A stretch of 64,000 nucleotides of DNA, from positions 61,100 to 125,099 of the forward strand of contig NZ_JACJQU010000017.1 of assembly GCF_014696825.1 (NCBI RefSeq), given 5' to 3'. Position numbers and translations under genes: made by a program. Below the pieces are notes generated by a model. That model saw nothing but the letters and a program-made list of their open reading frames with translations. It was not told the origin of the DNA and did not search any database. This DNA comes from Anabaena sphaerica FACHB-251. Its GTDB lineage: Bacteria > Cyanobacteriota > Cyanobacteriia > Cyanobacteriales > Nostocaceae. Below, piece after piece: positions 19,417 to 28,201 of the stretch (position 1 is the first letter of the stretch; each line of letters begins with the position of its first letter).

Positions 19417-19466
19417 GAAAAACCGCTTATTTTGCTGTTAATTTTAATATCAATAGGCGGTTTTCT
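19417..19466 (+). terminator. Terminator-like hairpin after prfA
   Basis: GAAAAACCGCTTATT (from 19417) pairs with AATAGGCGGTTTTC (ending about 19465) across a loop of about 20 bases. The descending arm includes TTTT. It lies about 20 bp after the prfA stop and marks the likely end of the superoperon. Confidence 0.6.
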
Positions 19467-19644
19467 CATGTTAAGGTTTCGCGCAAAGTAAGAAAAATAA
19501 ATAAACAAATTTTTTATATCTCATGCAAAGACGCAATTTTTAGATAGTAAGTGTACAATAAGTATTGTTAACTAAATCAAAATATTACTTATGATATAGT
19601 ATTACTCTGGATAAATAATTCATATTTTAGCATATTTCAATATT

Positions 19645-20736
19645 ATGAATTTTGATCAAATACAGGTGGGATTATTCGGACTACTTTATTCTAATCGAGA
19701 TTTTTCTCAAAGAGAAAGCTGGGGTAAAAATCAATTTAATAATTCCTTTCCTGCATCATTAGCTTGTTATATGTATCATAAAGGAATGAAGCTAAATTAT
19801 TTAATCCTGGATAAAAACTTAAAAATTCAGCATCAAGAAATAGATGTTAATCAAATATTTGGTATTGCCCCTCTTTCTCCTAATTTATTTTTCTCCTTTG
19901 AAAGTGATTATGTACCCTATAGAAAAATAGTTACAGGCAAACTGCCACGAGTTGATTTAGTAACTCACGATATTAATAGAAATGATGCCTGTTTACGAAG
20001 TATAGAAATCAAGTTAACAGCATTACCTGACAACTCAACTTATCGTTTACCAGATAATCAATATGGTTGTGAAATTGTTACCAGACCAGATACTATCATA
20101 TATCTTGCTCTCAGTATTGCTCATGAGTTTGAAAATTCGAGAGATAAGCTACTAAATTATCTTCAACCTGTATGTAGTCAAATTGAAGATTGGTCAAATA
20201 TACGTCAGGTATTACCTTTTATACCTCAAATTGTAGATTGTTTAGATACTTTATTAAGTGAAAATCTTGAAATTCAATCTCCATTAGTCATGCAACCAGT
20301 ATGGAAAACATTAGGTAAAACTTCCAAGCTTTATCAAAATTGCTTAGATATTTTTGTTTGGAGTAACTTCGGATTTACAAGACTTTTTGTTGATATTACT
20401 AAAAGATTAGCTAAATCAGAAGAAACTATACAAAGACCTATGCGTTCTGTTGTATGGTTGGCAAAGATGTTATACGAATTTGCTCTTGTTGGTAAAATAA
20501 ATCATAAATTAGTTATTGATACATTAACCTATAATACCAAGAATGATAAAGCTTTTGCTTTAAGTGGCTCAAATACTCGTCTATATATGACTTGTGATAA
20601 TTTGATTCAACCCCGAATTACAAAACAAGAAATCAAAAATATAATTTTAGGAGGAGGACAAAACTTTTTAAGTCCTGAGCGAAGATTTGATGCCATAATC
20701 TTGAGTAATCCTGAAATTTTTGATGATATATTATAG
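19645..20736 (+). CDS. HindVP-family type II restriction endonuclease (probable)
   Basis: Probable restriction enzyme of a type II system. The 363-residue protein resembles the HindVP family (RE_HindVP), whose members cut GRCGYC. A PD-(D/E)XK-like core is visible: PRVDLV with Asp104, then IEIKLTALPD with Glu121 and Lys123. The N-terminal GLLYSNRDFSQRESWGKNQF segment is also conserved-looking. It is strongly AT-rich compared with the preceding ribosomal genes and lies 32 bp ahead of a C5 methyltransferase on the same strand, the standard R-M layout. The family call is from memory of the signature; specificity is inferred only. Confidence 0.72.
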   Translation: MNFDQIQVGLFGLLYSNRDFSQRESWGKNQFNNSFPASLACYMYHKGMKLNYLILDKNLKIQHQEIDVNQIFGIAPLSPNLFFSFESDYVPYRKIVTGKLPRVDLVTHDINRNDACLRSIEIKLTALPDNSTYRLPDNQYGCEIVTRPDTIIYLALSIAHEFENSRDKLLNYLQPVCSQIEDWSNIRQVLPFIPQIVDCLDTLLSENLEIQSPLVMQPVWKTLGKTSKLYQNCLDIFVWSNFGFTRLFVDITKRLAKSEETIQRPMRSVVWLAKMLYEFALVGKINHKLVIDTLTYNTKNDKAFALSGSNTRLYMTCDNLIQPRITKQEIKNIILGGGQNFLSPERRFDAIILSNPEIFDDIL

Positions 20737-20768
20737 GAAATATAATGAATATGCAACTACAATAATTT

Positions 20769-21719
20769 ATGCTAAAAGTTATAGATTTATTTTCTGGGTG
20801 TGGTGGTTTATCATTAGGGTTTCAAAACTGTGGATTTGAAATTGTTGCTGCATTTGAGAACTGGAAACCAGCAATAAATGTTTATCAAAAAAACTTTAAT
20901 CATCAAATTATTGAATATGATATTAGTCAAATAAATAATCATTCTGCAAATTATTCAATATTTAAACAATTCTTACCAGATGTAATTATTGGTGGACCAC
21001 CATGCCAAGATTTTTCTAGTGCTGGTAAGCGTAATGAAGATTTAGGTAGAGGAAATTTAAGTATTACATTTGCCGAAATAGTAGCTAATGTTGGTAGTCA
21101 ATGGTTTGTAATTGAAAATGTCGATTTATTTAGAAAATCCAATAAATATCAAGAATTTAGGCAAATTCTGAAATTTGCTGGTTATGGTTTAAGTGAAAAA
21201 GTGTTAGATGCTAGTTTATGTGGTGTACCACAAAAGAGAAAAAGATTTTTCTGTATAGGAGAACTGGGTGGTAAAGATGATAATTTACAACCTTATTTAG
21301 AGGCAAATTTAGCTAAAAAACCGACAACCATTCGAGATTATTTAGGAAATAGTTTAGGGATTGAATATTATTATAGACATCCTAGAAGTTATCAAAGAAG
21401 GGGTATTTTTAGTATTAATGAACCTAGTCCTACTATCAGAGGTGTAAATAGACCTATCCCTAAAAATTATCAACAACATCCGGGAGATGTTGCACCAGTA
21501 ACGCCAGATTTACGTCCCTTAACTACTATTGAAAGAAGTTATATTCAAACTTTTCCTGAAGATTTTGTTTTTTCAGGTTCAAAAACAGATCTAGAACAGA
21601 TGATTGGTAACGCTGTTCCTGTTATATTAGCAGAATATGTTGCTAATTGTCTATTGATGTATACTCAAGAACAGAATAAACACAAAATATCTGATGTTTC
21701 TTTGTTAAGTTGTCGGTAA
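20769..21719 (+). CDS. DNA (cytosine-5)-methyltransferase of the R-M pair
   Basis: Methylates cytosine in the partner enzyme's site to protect host DNA. Motif I DLFSGCGGLSLGF (residues 6-18), motif IV GGPPCQDFS with catalytic Cys79, motif VI IENVD (115-119), motif VIII QKRKRFF and motif X IGNAVPV are all present in order, so the enzyme looks intact. At 316 residues it has a short target-recognition region. It is AT-rich like the endonuclease upstream, suggesting joint acquisition. No C (controller) protein gene is visible next to the pair. Confidence 0.93.
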   Translation: MLKVIDLFSGCGGLSLGFQNCGFEIVAAFENWKPAINVYQKNFNHQIIEYDISQINNHSANYSIFKQFLPDVIIGGPPCQDFSSAGKRNEDLGRGNLSITFAEIVANVGSQWFVIENVDLFRKSNKYQEFRQILKFAGYGLSEKVLDASLCGVPQKRKRFFCIGELGGKDDNLQPYLEANLAKKPTTIRDYLGNSLGIEYYYRHPRSYQRRGIFSINEPSPTIRGVNRPIPKNYQQHPGDVAPVTPDLRPLTTIERSYIQTFPEDFVFSGSKTDLEQMIGNAVPVILAEYVANCLLMYTQEQNKHKISDVSLLSCR

Positions 21720-21767
21720 GTTATATAATTAAAATATTTTTGACAATGAAAATGAAATTATCTGAAT

Positions 21768-21932
21768 ATGGATAAATTTTCTTTGTATGTTCAAGACTTC
21801 TATGCTTGGACACAACAACAAGCTAAAGCTTTGGAAGAAAAGTTAGTTCTAGAAGTAGACTGGCAACATTTGCAAGAGGAAATTCAAGCTTTGGGAAGGC
21901 AGGAATATAGAGAATTAGTAATAAGATATTGA
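21768..21932 (+). pseudogene. Truncated DUF29 gene remnant
   Basis: A 54-residue open frame starting MDKFSLYVQDFYAWTQQQAK, then VDWQHLQEEIQALGRQEYRE, matches the N-terminal third of DUF29 proteins (usually about 140-160 residues), which abound in cyanobacteria. A TGA stop cuts it after EYRELVIRY and no continuation is seen downstream. It is probably a decayed copy lying at the edge of the R-M insertion. Confidence 0.7.
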
Positions 21933-22034
21933 AATTGACAAATATTCTCTTAAAAAAAAGGGACTTTAAATAATTGATTCATGTATTCTCTTTGCGTCTG
22001 GAGTGTCTTTACGTGAGAAAAAAATCTCTGCCTT

Positions 22035-22469
22035 TTATAACCACTGTCCACCGCGAAAACGCCACCGGGGAAAAATAATTCTCATGAAACTTTGAGAACT
22101 GATAAAAACCGCCAACCAAACTAGAAAATAATGTAAAAAAAACGCCCCTATTGGTAGTTCATTTTTTGGTAAAGGTATAGGTAAAAAACCAAAAATCTTC
22201 ACTCCACAAAAAACAAATACCATTTCCCAAATACCAGCAATAAGTTGATAGACTGCTGGCCAGTCTCTATCCCAACGAGATTTTTGCAGATAGTTATAAA
22301 CAACATCCCAACCTAAACCAAAAATAGCAACATAAGCAAGTATCCAGAAATAAACGCTATTAGCACCAGAACCTATTAACCCTGTAGAGAAAGGGATGGA
22401 TACTAATACACCAACAGTTGCTAATAGTAATAATCGGGTTTGCCAACGACCAAATAAAGTTGGAGTCAT
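22035..22469 (-). CDS. Small integral membrane protein, unknown function
   Basis: The 144-residue protein has about four hydrophobic segments: LLLLATVGVLVSIPFS near residue 12-30, a segment around YFWILAYVAIFGLGW, one around AGIWEMVFVFCGVKIFGF and one around FFLHYFLVWLAVFISS. The C terminus RIIFPRWRFRGGQWL is basic, so it probably faces the cytoplasm. I do not recognise a named family, though similar proteins seem widespread in filamentous cyanobacteria. It stands alone downstream of the SGNH hydrolase gene on the same strand, separated by a palindromic repeat. Confidence 0.75.
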   Translation of the reverse strand: MTPTLFGRWQTRLLLLATVGVLVSIPFSTGLIGSGANSVYFWILAYVAIFGLGWDVVYNYLQKSRWDRDWPAVYQLIAGIWEMVFVFCGVKIFGFLPIPLPKNELPIGAFFLHYFLVWLAVFISSQSFMRIIFPRWRFRGGQWL

Positions 22470-22532
22470 AAAAATTAAAAATACAAAATTGTAACTAGGG
22501 AATAGGTAACAAGAATTATTTATCTGACTCCT

Positions 22533-22561
22533 GTAGAAACGTTCCTGCGGAACGTCTCTAC
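22533..22561. repeat. Palindromic interspersed repeat
   Basis: GTAGAAACGTTCC / GGAACGTCTCTAC form an almost perfect 13-bp stem with a 3-base loop. It lies between two minus-strand genes; a fragment AACGTCTCTACGA recurs near 52088. Such palindromes are dispersed in Nostocales genomes. Confidence 0.7.
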
Positions 22562-22578
22562 TCGTGAATTCTTACACA

Positions 22579-23298
22579 CTATAGTTGAAGTTGATAATCT
22601 ACTTGACAATGATATTTAGCTAGTTCAGACCAATTGAGGACAGCTTCTAACAAGTCTTGATAACCGAGTGTATTGGGGTGAAGTCCATCTGCGGTGATGC
22701 GTTCACTTCTCCAAGTTTCACTATGTGACATCCATTGATCAAATATATCTAAATAAGGAATTTGTCGTTGGTTACAAGCTTGACGAGTAGCTTCTTTGTA
22801 GCGATATTGATCGGCATGATTGTAATATAAACAATCTAGGAAGGGCATTTTGGTTTCATCGACGGGAACCATACCGACAAAGAGGACGGGACATAATTGT
22901 TGTGCTTGGTCTAATAATGTAGCGATCGCTGTTTCAAATTCGGCAAAATCTGTATAATTTTTGCCATTAGGACGACCTAACCGGGGTGAGTCGTTAACGC
23001 CAACAGAGAGGATAATGAGGTCAGGGACACGGTTTCTGATTTCTCCCCGGTGACGAAATTCTACTTCTAACCGTTGGGAAACTTGCTGAGTGCGATCGCC
23101 CCTTACACCCAAATTATAAAGCACATGACCTACACTATCCGGTAACATCCACCACCGCCGCAGTTGTTCCACCCAACCGCCTTTTTCTGGGTCGCCGTAA
23201 CCATATACTAAACTATCTCCCAGGGCGACAATTTTTAAAGGCTGGCATACTTTTGGCGTTACAGACAACATTGAGGAGGAAGGCTTCACAGTTTGCAT
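22579..23298 (-). CDS. SGNH/GDSL-type hydrolase
   Basis: Probable esterase or lipase of the SGNH superfamily. The 239-residue protein shows all four blocks: VALGDSLVYGYG with nucleophile Ser29, the Gly block RGDRTQQVSQRL, the Asn block LSVGVNDSPRLG, and the catalytic Asp-His block TADGLHPNTLGY. No signal peptide is evident, so it probably acts in the cytoplasm. Substrate unknown. It faces away from the GHL10 gene across a 700-bp region containing a MITE. Confidence 0.88.
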   Translation of the reverse strand: MQTVKPSSSMLSVTPKVCQPLKIVALGDSLVYGYGDPEKGGWVEQLRRWWMLPDSVGHVLYNLGVRGDRTQQVSQRLEVEFRHRGEIRNRVPDLIILSVGVNDSPRLGRPNGKNYTDFAEFETAIATLLDQAQQLCPVLFVGMVPVDETKMPFLDCLYYNHADQYRYKEATRQACNQRQIPYLDIFDQWMSHSETWRSERITADGLHPNTLGYQDLLEAVLNWSELAKYHCQVDYQLQL

Positions 23299-24001
23299 CT
23301 TAAACAGCAGTGTAATTTATATCTTTACAATATTCTATACACTGTTACACTATTCTATGGTATATTTTTTAGCTTTTTTTGCTGTAAGTCAAGACTTTCT
23401 GTAACTAAAGCCAAAATTCAACAAAAATTCAACAAACCCGTTTTCCTGGGGGCTGAAGTTTTTGAATTTTGAATTATTTTTCTCCAAAAACCTGATCGCA
23501 ATTTCTTTGACATCACCTCAGAGGCAATACTTGTCGGTTAAGCTCAAGACAATGAAATTATGTAGGTTGGGTTGAGGAACGAAACCCAACATTTACAAGG
23601 GTTTGTTGGGTTTCACTTTGTTCAACCCAACCTACTAAAATCCTTAACCGAACAGTATTGACCTCAGAGGTTGTCTTAAAAGTTCTCAGCGAATATAATT
23701 TGCTACTACACAAGCAAAGTCCACTAACGAAAAATTAAGGCTTTCAAACCTGCGTAGGCAGGTTTTGTCTGTGTAGATGTGATTTCTAATCGCCCAAATT
23801 AGACTTTTCAAACATCCTCTCAAACAGAAAAGATAGAAAAGATATTCAAACCAGGCACTACTTTTATATAGCTACGTCAACAATTATAATTAGACTCTAT
23901 CAGAGGAGATTAGTTTTTCAGAAAAATACAATGCATCGCATTCCATGAACAACTACCTATTCACAATTCCTAACGCCCTTAAACAATATAACTGGTAGAA
24001 G
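23299..24001. other. Repeat-bearing intergenic region
   Basis: Gene-free 703 bp between two divergent genes. Besides the MITE at 23525-23660 it holds a dispersed hairpin (AACCTGC 23747-23753, loop GTAG, GCAGGTT 23758-23764, then a T-rich tail). That hairpin belongs to a family I recognise from other Nostoc genomes by the CCTGCGTAGGCAGG core. Promoters for both flanking genes should be here but none is clear. Confidence 0.6.
23525..23660. mobile_element. MITE with terminal inverted repeats and 10-bp target duplication
   Basis: A 136-bp non-coding element. Its ends, 18 bp at 23525-23542 and 23643-23660, are inverted repeats matching at 16 of 18 positions (consensus CAATACTGTTCGGTTAAG). The perfect direct repeat ACCTCAGAGG flanks it on both sides (23515-23524 and 23661-23670), as expected for a target-site duplication. 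The interior is a further inverted repeat (GTAGGTTGGGTTGA at 23562 and its complement ending 23635). No transposase is encoded; it would need one in trans. The intact duplication suggests fairly recent insertion. Confidence 0.85.
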
Positions 24002-25270
24002 ATGATGCGGCAGCATAAATGGTTACATAATACATCATTCAAAAGGATGAAATTAAATTTCTTGTTTTTAGGTTCGCAACATAGACAAACAATGAATTGG
24101 CATCAGAAATTATTTAAAAAGCTGTTTCTCTTCTTGTTTTTAATTTCCTTTGTCACAGTCTTATTAACAAATACCTTTACACCCGTTAACGCTCAAATCC
24201 CACGTCAAGAAATTCGCGGTGTGTGGATAACCAATAATGATCTTAACATCTTCAAAGATCGTGCCAAGGTTAACGATGCTGTTACCAAAATGCGAAAACT
24301 CAACTTCAATACTATTTATCCTGTCGTGTGGAATTCTGGTTATGTAATGTATCCCAGCAACATAGCCAAACGTCTAGATATTCAACCATTTGTGTTTCGT
24401 GGTTCAGATGGACATGATATTCTTGCCGACGTAATTAATCAAGCCCATCGTCAAAATTTACTTGTAGTTCCTTGGTTTGAATTTGGTTTTATGGCTCCTC
24501 CAAGTTCGGAACTGGCATTAAATAAACCGGAATGGTTCACCCAAAAGCGCAACGGTAGCGAAACTTCCATTAGTGCTGCTGGTGAAGTTTCATGGTTAAA
24601 TCCTTTCCATCCAGAAGTACAACAGTTTATTACTGATCTGCTTGTTGAACTTGCTAACAACTATGATATTGATGGCATCCAGTTTGACGATCACATGAGC
24701 TTACCTCATGAATTTGGATACGATAAATATACAGTTGCCTTATACCGTCAAGAAACCAAAAAAAATCCCCCAGCAGATTCTCAAGACCCAGAATGGGTAA
24801 GCTGGAGAGCAAATAAAATCACAGATTTCATGGTCAGACTTAACCAAAGAATTAAGCAAATAAAACCAAAAGCAATTTTTTCAGTTTCGCCAAATTACTA
24901 CGATTTTGCTTACAAGCTGCAACTACAAGACTGGCTAAGTTGGGTAAGGCTCAACATAGTAGATGAACTAATTGTACAAGTTTATCGGAATAATCTAGGA
25001 AGTTTTACCGCTAAAATTTCCCGTCCAGAAATGCAAGAAGTACAACAAAAAATTCCGACTGGAGTGGGAATTATGGCAGGGTTAAGAACTAGCCCGGTAT
25101 CAATGCGACAAATTAAATCTCAAGTACGAGCAGCACAACAGCGAGGATTAGGTGTAGTTTTCTTTTATTATGAAACTCTTTGGAACAATTCTTCAGAGGC
25201 ATTAAAAGACCGTCTTGCAGGATTTCAAAGTCTTTTCCCCTATCCTGCTTTACGATTAGCCGCAGAGTAG
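24002..25270 (+). CDS. Secreted glycoside-hydrolase-like protein (GHL10/DUF187 type)
   Basis: Probable exported glycan-acting enzyme of the GHL10 group (YddW-like, family-10-related TIM barrel). After a hydrophobic leader ending PVNAQIPRQE it has the family opening EIRGVWITNNDLNIF, then FNTIYPVVWNSGYVMYPS, VVPWFEFGFM, WLNPFHPEVQQFI and DGIQFDDHMSLP with acidic residues likely in the active site. The in-frame ATG at 24092 gives a cleaner signal peptide (MNWHQKLFKK then a Leu/Phe-rich core) than the ATG at 24002, so the true start may be 24092. Substrate unknown; cell-wall or polysaccharide turnover is inferred. Confidence 0.83.
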   Translation: MMRQHKWLHNTSFKRMKLNFLFLGSQHRQTMNWHQKLFKKLFLFLFLISFVTVLLTNTFTPVNAQIPRQEIRGVWITNNDLNIFKDRAKVNDAVTKMRKLNFNTIYPVVWNSGYVMYPSNIAKRLDIQPFVFRGSDGHDILADVINQAHRQNLLVVPWFEFGFMAPPSSELALNKPEWFTQKRNGSETSISAAGEVSWLNPFHPEVQQFITDLLVELANNYDIDGIQFDDHMSLPHEFGYDKYTVALYRQETKKNPPADSQDPEWVSWRANKITDFMVRLNQRIKQIKPKAIFSVSPNYYDFAYKLQLQDWLSWVRLNIVDELIVQVYRNNLGSFTAKISRPEMQEVQQKIPTGVGIMAGLRTSPVSMRQIKSQVRAAQQRGLGVVFFYYETLWNNSSEALKDRLAGFQSLFPYPALRLAAE

Positions 25271-25298
25271 ATTGGTAATTGGTAATTGGTAATTGAGC

Positions 25299-25409
25299 AG
25301 GACTTACGCACAACTGAACGGAAGTAGGGGTAATTCATGTAGCTTGCTTCCCGAAGGGTATTACCCCTACGCAAGAATCAGGTTTTGAGTTCAATCTTGC
25401 GTAAGTCCT
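25299..25409. repeat. Inverted-repeat element, ends AGGACTTACGCA
   Basis: A 111-bp segment bounded by perfect 12-bp inverted repeats AGGACTTACGCA (25299-25310) and TGCGTAAGTCCT (25398-25409), with an inner inverted pair GTAGGGGTAAT/ATTACCCCTAC. ATTGAG occurs next to both ends (one base off the left end), a possible target duplication. It looks like a MITE-type element without coding capacity. Confidence 0.65.
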
Positions 25410-25491
25410 ATTGAGGAAAAATAAATTCAAAATTAATAACTCTTGCCTTTTGCCTTTTACCTTTTACCTTTTGCCTTTTGCCTATTCCCTA

Positions 25492-27459
25492 CTAAGGTGA
25501 CTGATTGAAAACCCATTTAATCCACTGATTCAAAGAAGTAAAATTATTTAAACTTCCAATTCCAGGCGCACGGGCAGTATATAGCCCATCAACAGCAACT
25601 AACGCCGCGTATTGCAAACCCAAAAAACTATCAACTGCTGCATAGGGACCACCTAAAGTTATTGCCCCAGATGCATACATTTGACCTTTAGTGTTACGCA
25701 TTTCAACTAATTCAAAATTGTTTGCTACTACTAACCGCCCTAAATGATTTAAAGGCAAATTGTAATGTGTTACCAAATCTTCTAGTAAGGGATTAGCATT
25801 TACTTTGGCATCAAGTCCAGTAGCATCAATAATAAAATCGGCAGTTAGTTTCATTTCCCCAAAACCTTTTTCTTGGATATGGGTAATAGTGCGGTTTTGG
25901 GCATCCCGTTCTACACCGACGACCTGACCAAAAGTGATTTGATACCAGCCTTCTTTAATACCTTCTTCAGTGATACGTTGCCAGTCTCCACGGTCTGCGG
26001 TAGTAGTTCCACCCCAGTCGGCTAATAAACCCTGACGTTCTTCCGGGGTAGCTTTTTCTAACATTACTCGTAGTTCACCGCCCCAACAGGCTTTAGGCCA
26101 GTTAAAGGGTTGAAACTCGTAGTGATTTTTGACGCTACGCTGTGCTTTTTGAAATTTGTTGCCGTGGGGTTTGGGCGATCGCATTAAATGTAAAACTGTA
26201 ATATTACGATTTTGTTTTCTCGCTTCATAAATGCGCTGAACAATACGAGAAGCTACAATACCCCGTCCCCGAATTAAAACAGTACCACCTTGCTTTTCTA
26301 ACTGTTCATATACATGAACATGATCTTCATAGGCATTGACCACAGATTTAAAATCTTGATATTTTTCCCGATAAGCTTGTAAATCTGGTAGAAACTGAAT
26401 AGCTGGATATCCCGTAGCTAAATGTAAATAACGACAAACTAAAAAAGCATAATTTCCCGGACTCCGAGAATAAGCAACACAATATCTACCATCTTCCGTT
26501 TTGCGAATAGACCTCACACGTCCATAACGATAAATTTGATTCCAACCAATACGCTTAGTTTCCCTATCTATAGAATCAAAAACATTACCAGCACGAGGAG
26601 TATAAGTTTCTGCAAAAGTTGGTTCACTAAAAACTTGCCATAAATATTTAAATGCTGAATTTATTTTACCCTTAGTTAAATCATGCCAAGATTCTCTTAA
26701 AGCATAACTAGGCCAGCCCCAAATATTATCAGGACAAGAATCCGAATTAGAACGCAATCTTTCATGTAAAGGAATTTGGGAATTTAGACACAGACGTTTA
26801 TAACGTGCATAAGGTTCTGCTTCTAGTCCCACAGCAATAATTTTTTCAGCTTTAACACCGCTAAGTCTTAATAAATCAACCCATATAAAACTACCCAAAC
26901 CAGCCCCAACTGCTAGATAATCACATTCATCAACAGGTAAACCCGTAGCATGAATAGCTTGTAAATCAACTTTGTTATCCTGAAATACTGGGGGTGGAAA
27001 ATTACTGGCTACAGGTGTAACAGAACGGACTGGAGATAAATTAGGATCTGGAAGATTAGTATTTGGATTAAATTGAATTGTGGAAGGATGATTAGGAGTT
27101 GGGGTATTAGTATTAAGACCAAACTGCACAGTTATTATATAAGGACCAATTTGCAAAGTATCCCCATTAGCTAATTGACAGCGTGTTTGGCGTTGACCAT
27201 TCACAAACATCCCATTAACACTGTTTTGGTCAATGACCACAAAATTATTTTGTTCCCAATCTTGTTCCCAGTCAATCAGGGCATGATAGCGAGAAACTTC
27301 ATTACTATTTAGCAGTATCCGAGAAACACGCTGACCCCTAATTTCTGCTGGTAACTTCGCAAATTCTCGACCAAAAGCAATAGGGACATTTAACTTAGGT
27401 TCTCGTCGTTCTCCGGTAGCTGGTTCTTCCCAACTTAATTGAATTTGTAAGTTAGTCAT
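25492..27459 (-). CDS. FHA domain fused to a FAD/NAD(P)-binding oxidoreductase-like protein
   Basis: A 655-residue two-part protein. Residues about 20-112 form an FHA phosphothreonine-binding domain with GR at 30-31, SRYH at 56-59 and NSVNG at 79-83. After a Pro/Asn-rich linker (114-165) comes a nucleotide-binding fold with YLAVGAGLGSF (181-191), a second dinucleotide-type motif GTVLIRGRGIVASRIV further on, and FIIDATGLDAK typical of flavin monooxygenase-like proteins. The C-terminal GQMYASGAITLGGPYAAVDS resembles a FAD-binding end. The FHA domain suggests control by, or recruitment to, a Ser/Thr-phosphorylated partner. Substrate unknown. It is downstream of another FHA gene on the same strand, 66 bp away. 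Confidence 0.8.
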   Translation of the reverse strand: MTNLQIQLSWEEPATGERREPKLNVPIAFGREFAKLPAEIRGQRVSRILLNSNEVSRYHALIDWEQDWEQNNFVVIDQNSVNGMFVNGQRQTRCQLANGDTLQIGPYIITVQFGLNTNTPTPNHPSTIQFNPNTNLPDPNLSPVRSVTPVASNFPPPVFQDNKVDLQAIHATGLPVDECDYLAVGAGLGSFIWVDLLRLSGVKAEKIIAVGLEAEPYARYKRLCLNSQIPLHERLRSNSDSCPDNIWGWPSYALRESWHDLTKGKINSAFKYLWQVFSEPTFAETYTPRAGNVFDSIDRETKRIGWNQIYRYGRVRSIRKTEDGRYCVAYSRSPGNYAFLVCRYLHLATGYPAIQFLPDLQAYREKYQDFKSVVNAYEDHVHVYEQLEKQGGTVLIRGRGIVASRIVQRIYEARKQNRNITVLHLMRSPKPHGNKFQKAQRSVKNHYEFQPFNWPKACWGGELRVMLEKATPEERQGLLADWGGTTTADRGDWQRITEEGIKEGWYQITFGQVVGVERDAQNRTITHIQEKGFGEMKLTADFIIDATGLDAKVNANPLLEDLVTHYNLPLNHLGRLVVANNFELVEMRNTKGQMYASGAITLGGPYAAVDSFLGLQYAALVAVDGLYTARAPGIGSLNNFTSLNQWIKWVFNQSP

Positions 27460-27487
27460 TTGTCAGTTGTCATGAGTCATTGGCAGA

Positions 27488-27515
27488 AGGCAAGAGGCAA
27501 AAGGCAAAAGGCAAG
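27488..27515. repeat. Heptamer array AGGCAAG/AGGCAAA x4
   Basis: Four 7-bp units (AGGCAAG, AGGCAAA, AGGCAAA, AGGCAAG) fill the short spacer between the two FHA genes. A related TTTTGCC/TTTTACC array lies past the stop of the first (about 25443-25486). Confidence 0.85.
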
Positions 27516-27525
27516 AGTTTTGAAT

Positions 27526-28071
27526 TTAATGACTCGGTGCTAATAGCACGCTGACAGATGCTGCTAGAGATGTACCACACCAAGGACAACCTATTTGCAG
27601 GTTTTCTGGTGGGGAAATTTTATGACATTTGGGACACTCTAAACCATACACCAAATTTGGTTGTGTCGGAAGTGACTGTTTATGGTGATGATGTACGGCT
27701 TGTGCTGGTGGTTGAACTATGATTGTAGCGGGAATACTATCAATAGAAATAGCAGTAACTTGGAGTTGTTGTTGTCCTAGATAAATAATGCTTCCTTCAA
27801 TTAAAGGCATTTCTCCTTTGACTAGTGGTTTACCATCTATTTGCGGGGGGTTTGGTTCACGTAAATTTCTAATATAAAAACGTTGCTGCTGATAATCAAA
27901 AAATATTTCAATGTGTAACCCAGATACTGTCGGATGAGTTAAAACAATATCGCACCGCAGTGGATCACGACCAATGCGGCAAGTACCAGGATTTTTGCTG
28001 TGTTGTTTTTCATAAATTTGTTGCGTTTTATTTTGACCTGCTTCGTGCCACTGTAAAATTAGTGCGTTCAT
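27526..28071 (-). CDS. FHA domain protein with C-terminal zinc ribbon
   Basis: The 181-residue protein has an N-terminal FHA domain with CRIGRDPLRCDIVL (GR near residue 34), HPTVSGLHIEIF (Ser-x-x-His) and NLREPNPPQIDG in place of the usual Asn-Gly loop. A His-rich linker (HHHHKQ) leads to a rubredoxin-like zinc ribbon with paired cysteines, CPKCHK and CPWCG. Such proteins act as phospho-dependent adaptors; the actual partner is unknown. It lies upstream of the FHA-flavoprotein on the same strand, so the two are probably co-transcribed. Confidence 0.82.
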   Translation of the reverse strand: MNALILQWHEAGQNKTQQIYEKQHSKNPGTCRIGRDPLRCDIVLTHPTVSGLHIEIFFDYQQQRFYIRNLREPNPPQIDGKPLVKGEMPLIEGSIIYLGQQQLQVTAISIDSIPATIIVQPPAQAVHHHHKQSLPTQPNLVYGLECPKCHKISPPENLQIGCPWCGTSLAASVSVLLAPSH

Positions 28072-28201
28072 TGTTCTTAGATAACTTTAATATTTAATTA
28101 ATTCAACTTTATTCTGTGGAATTCCTAACATGATTGGTAACTATTTAGCAAGTCTTGAAAATTAAATCTCCACAAATAATATTATCTCCAAAATCTAGAC
28201 T

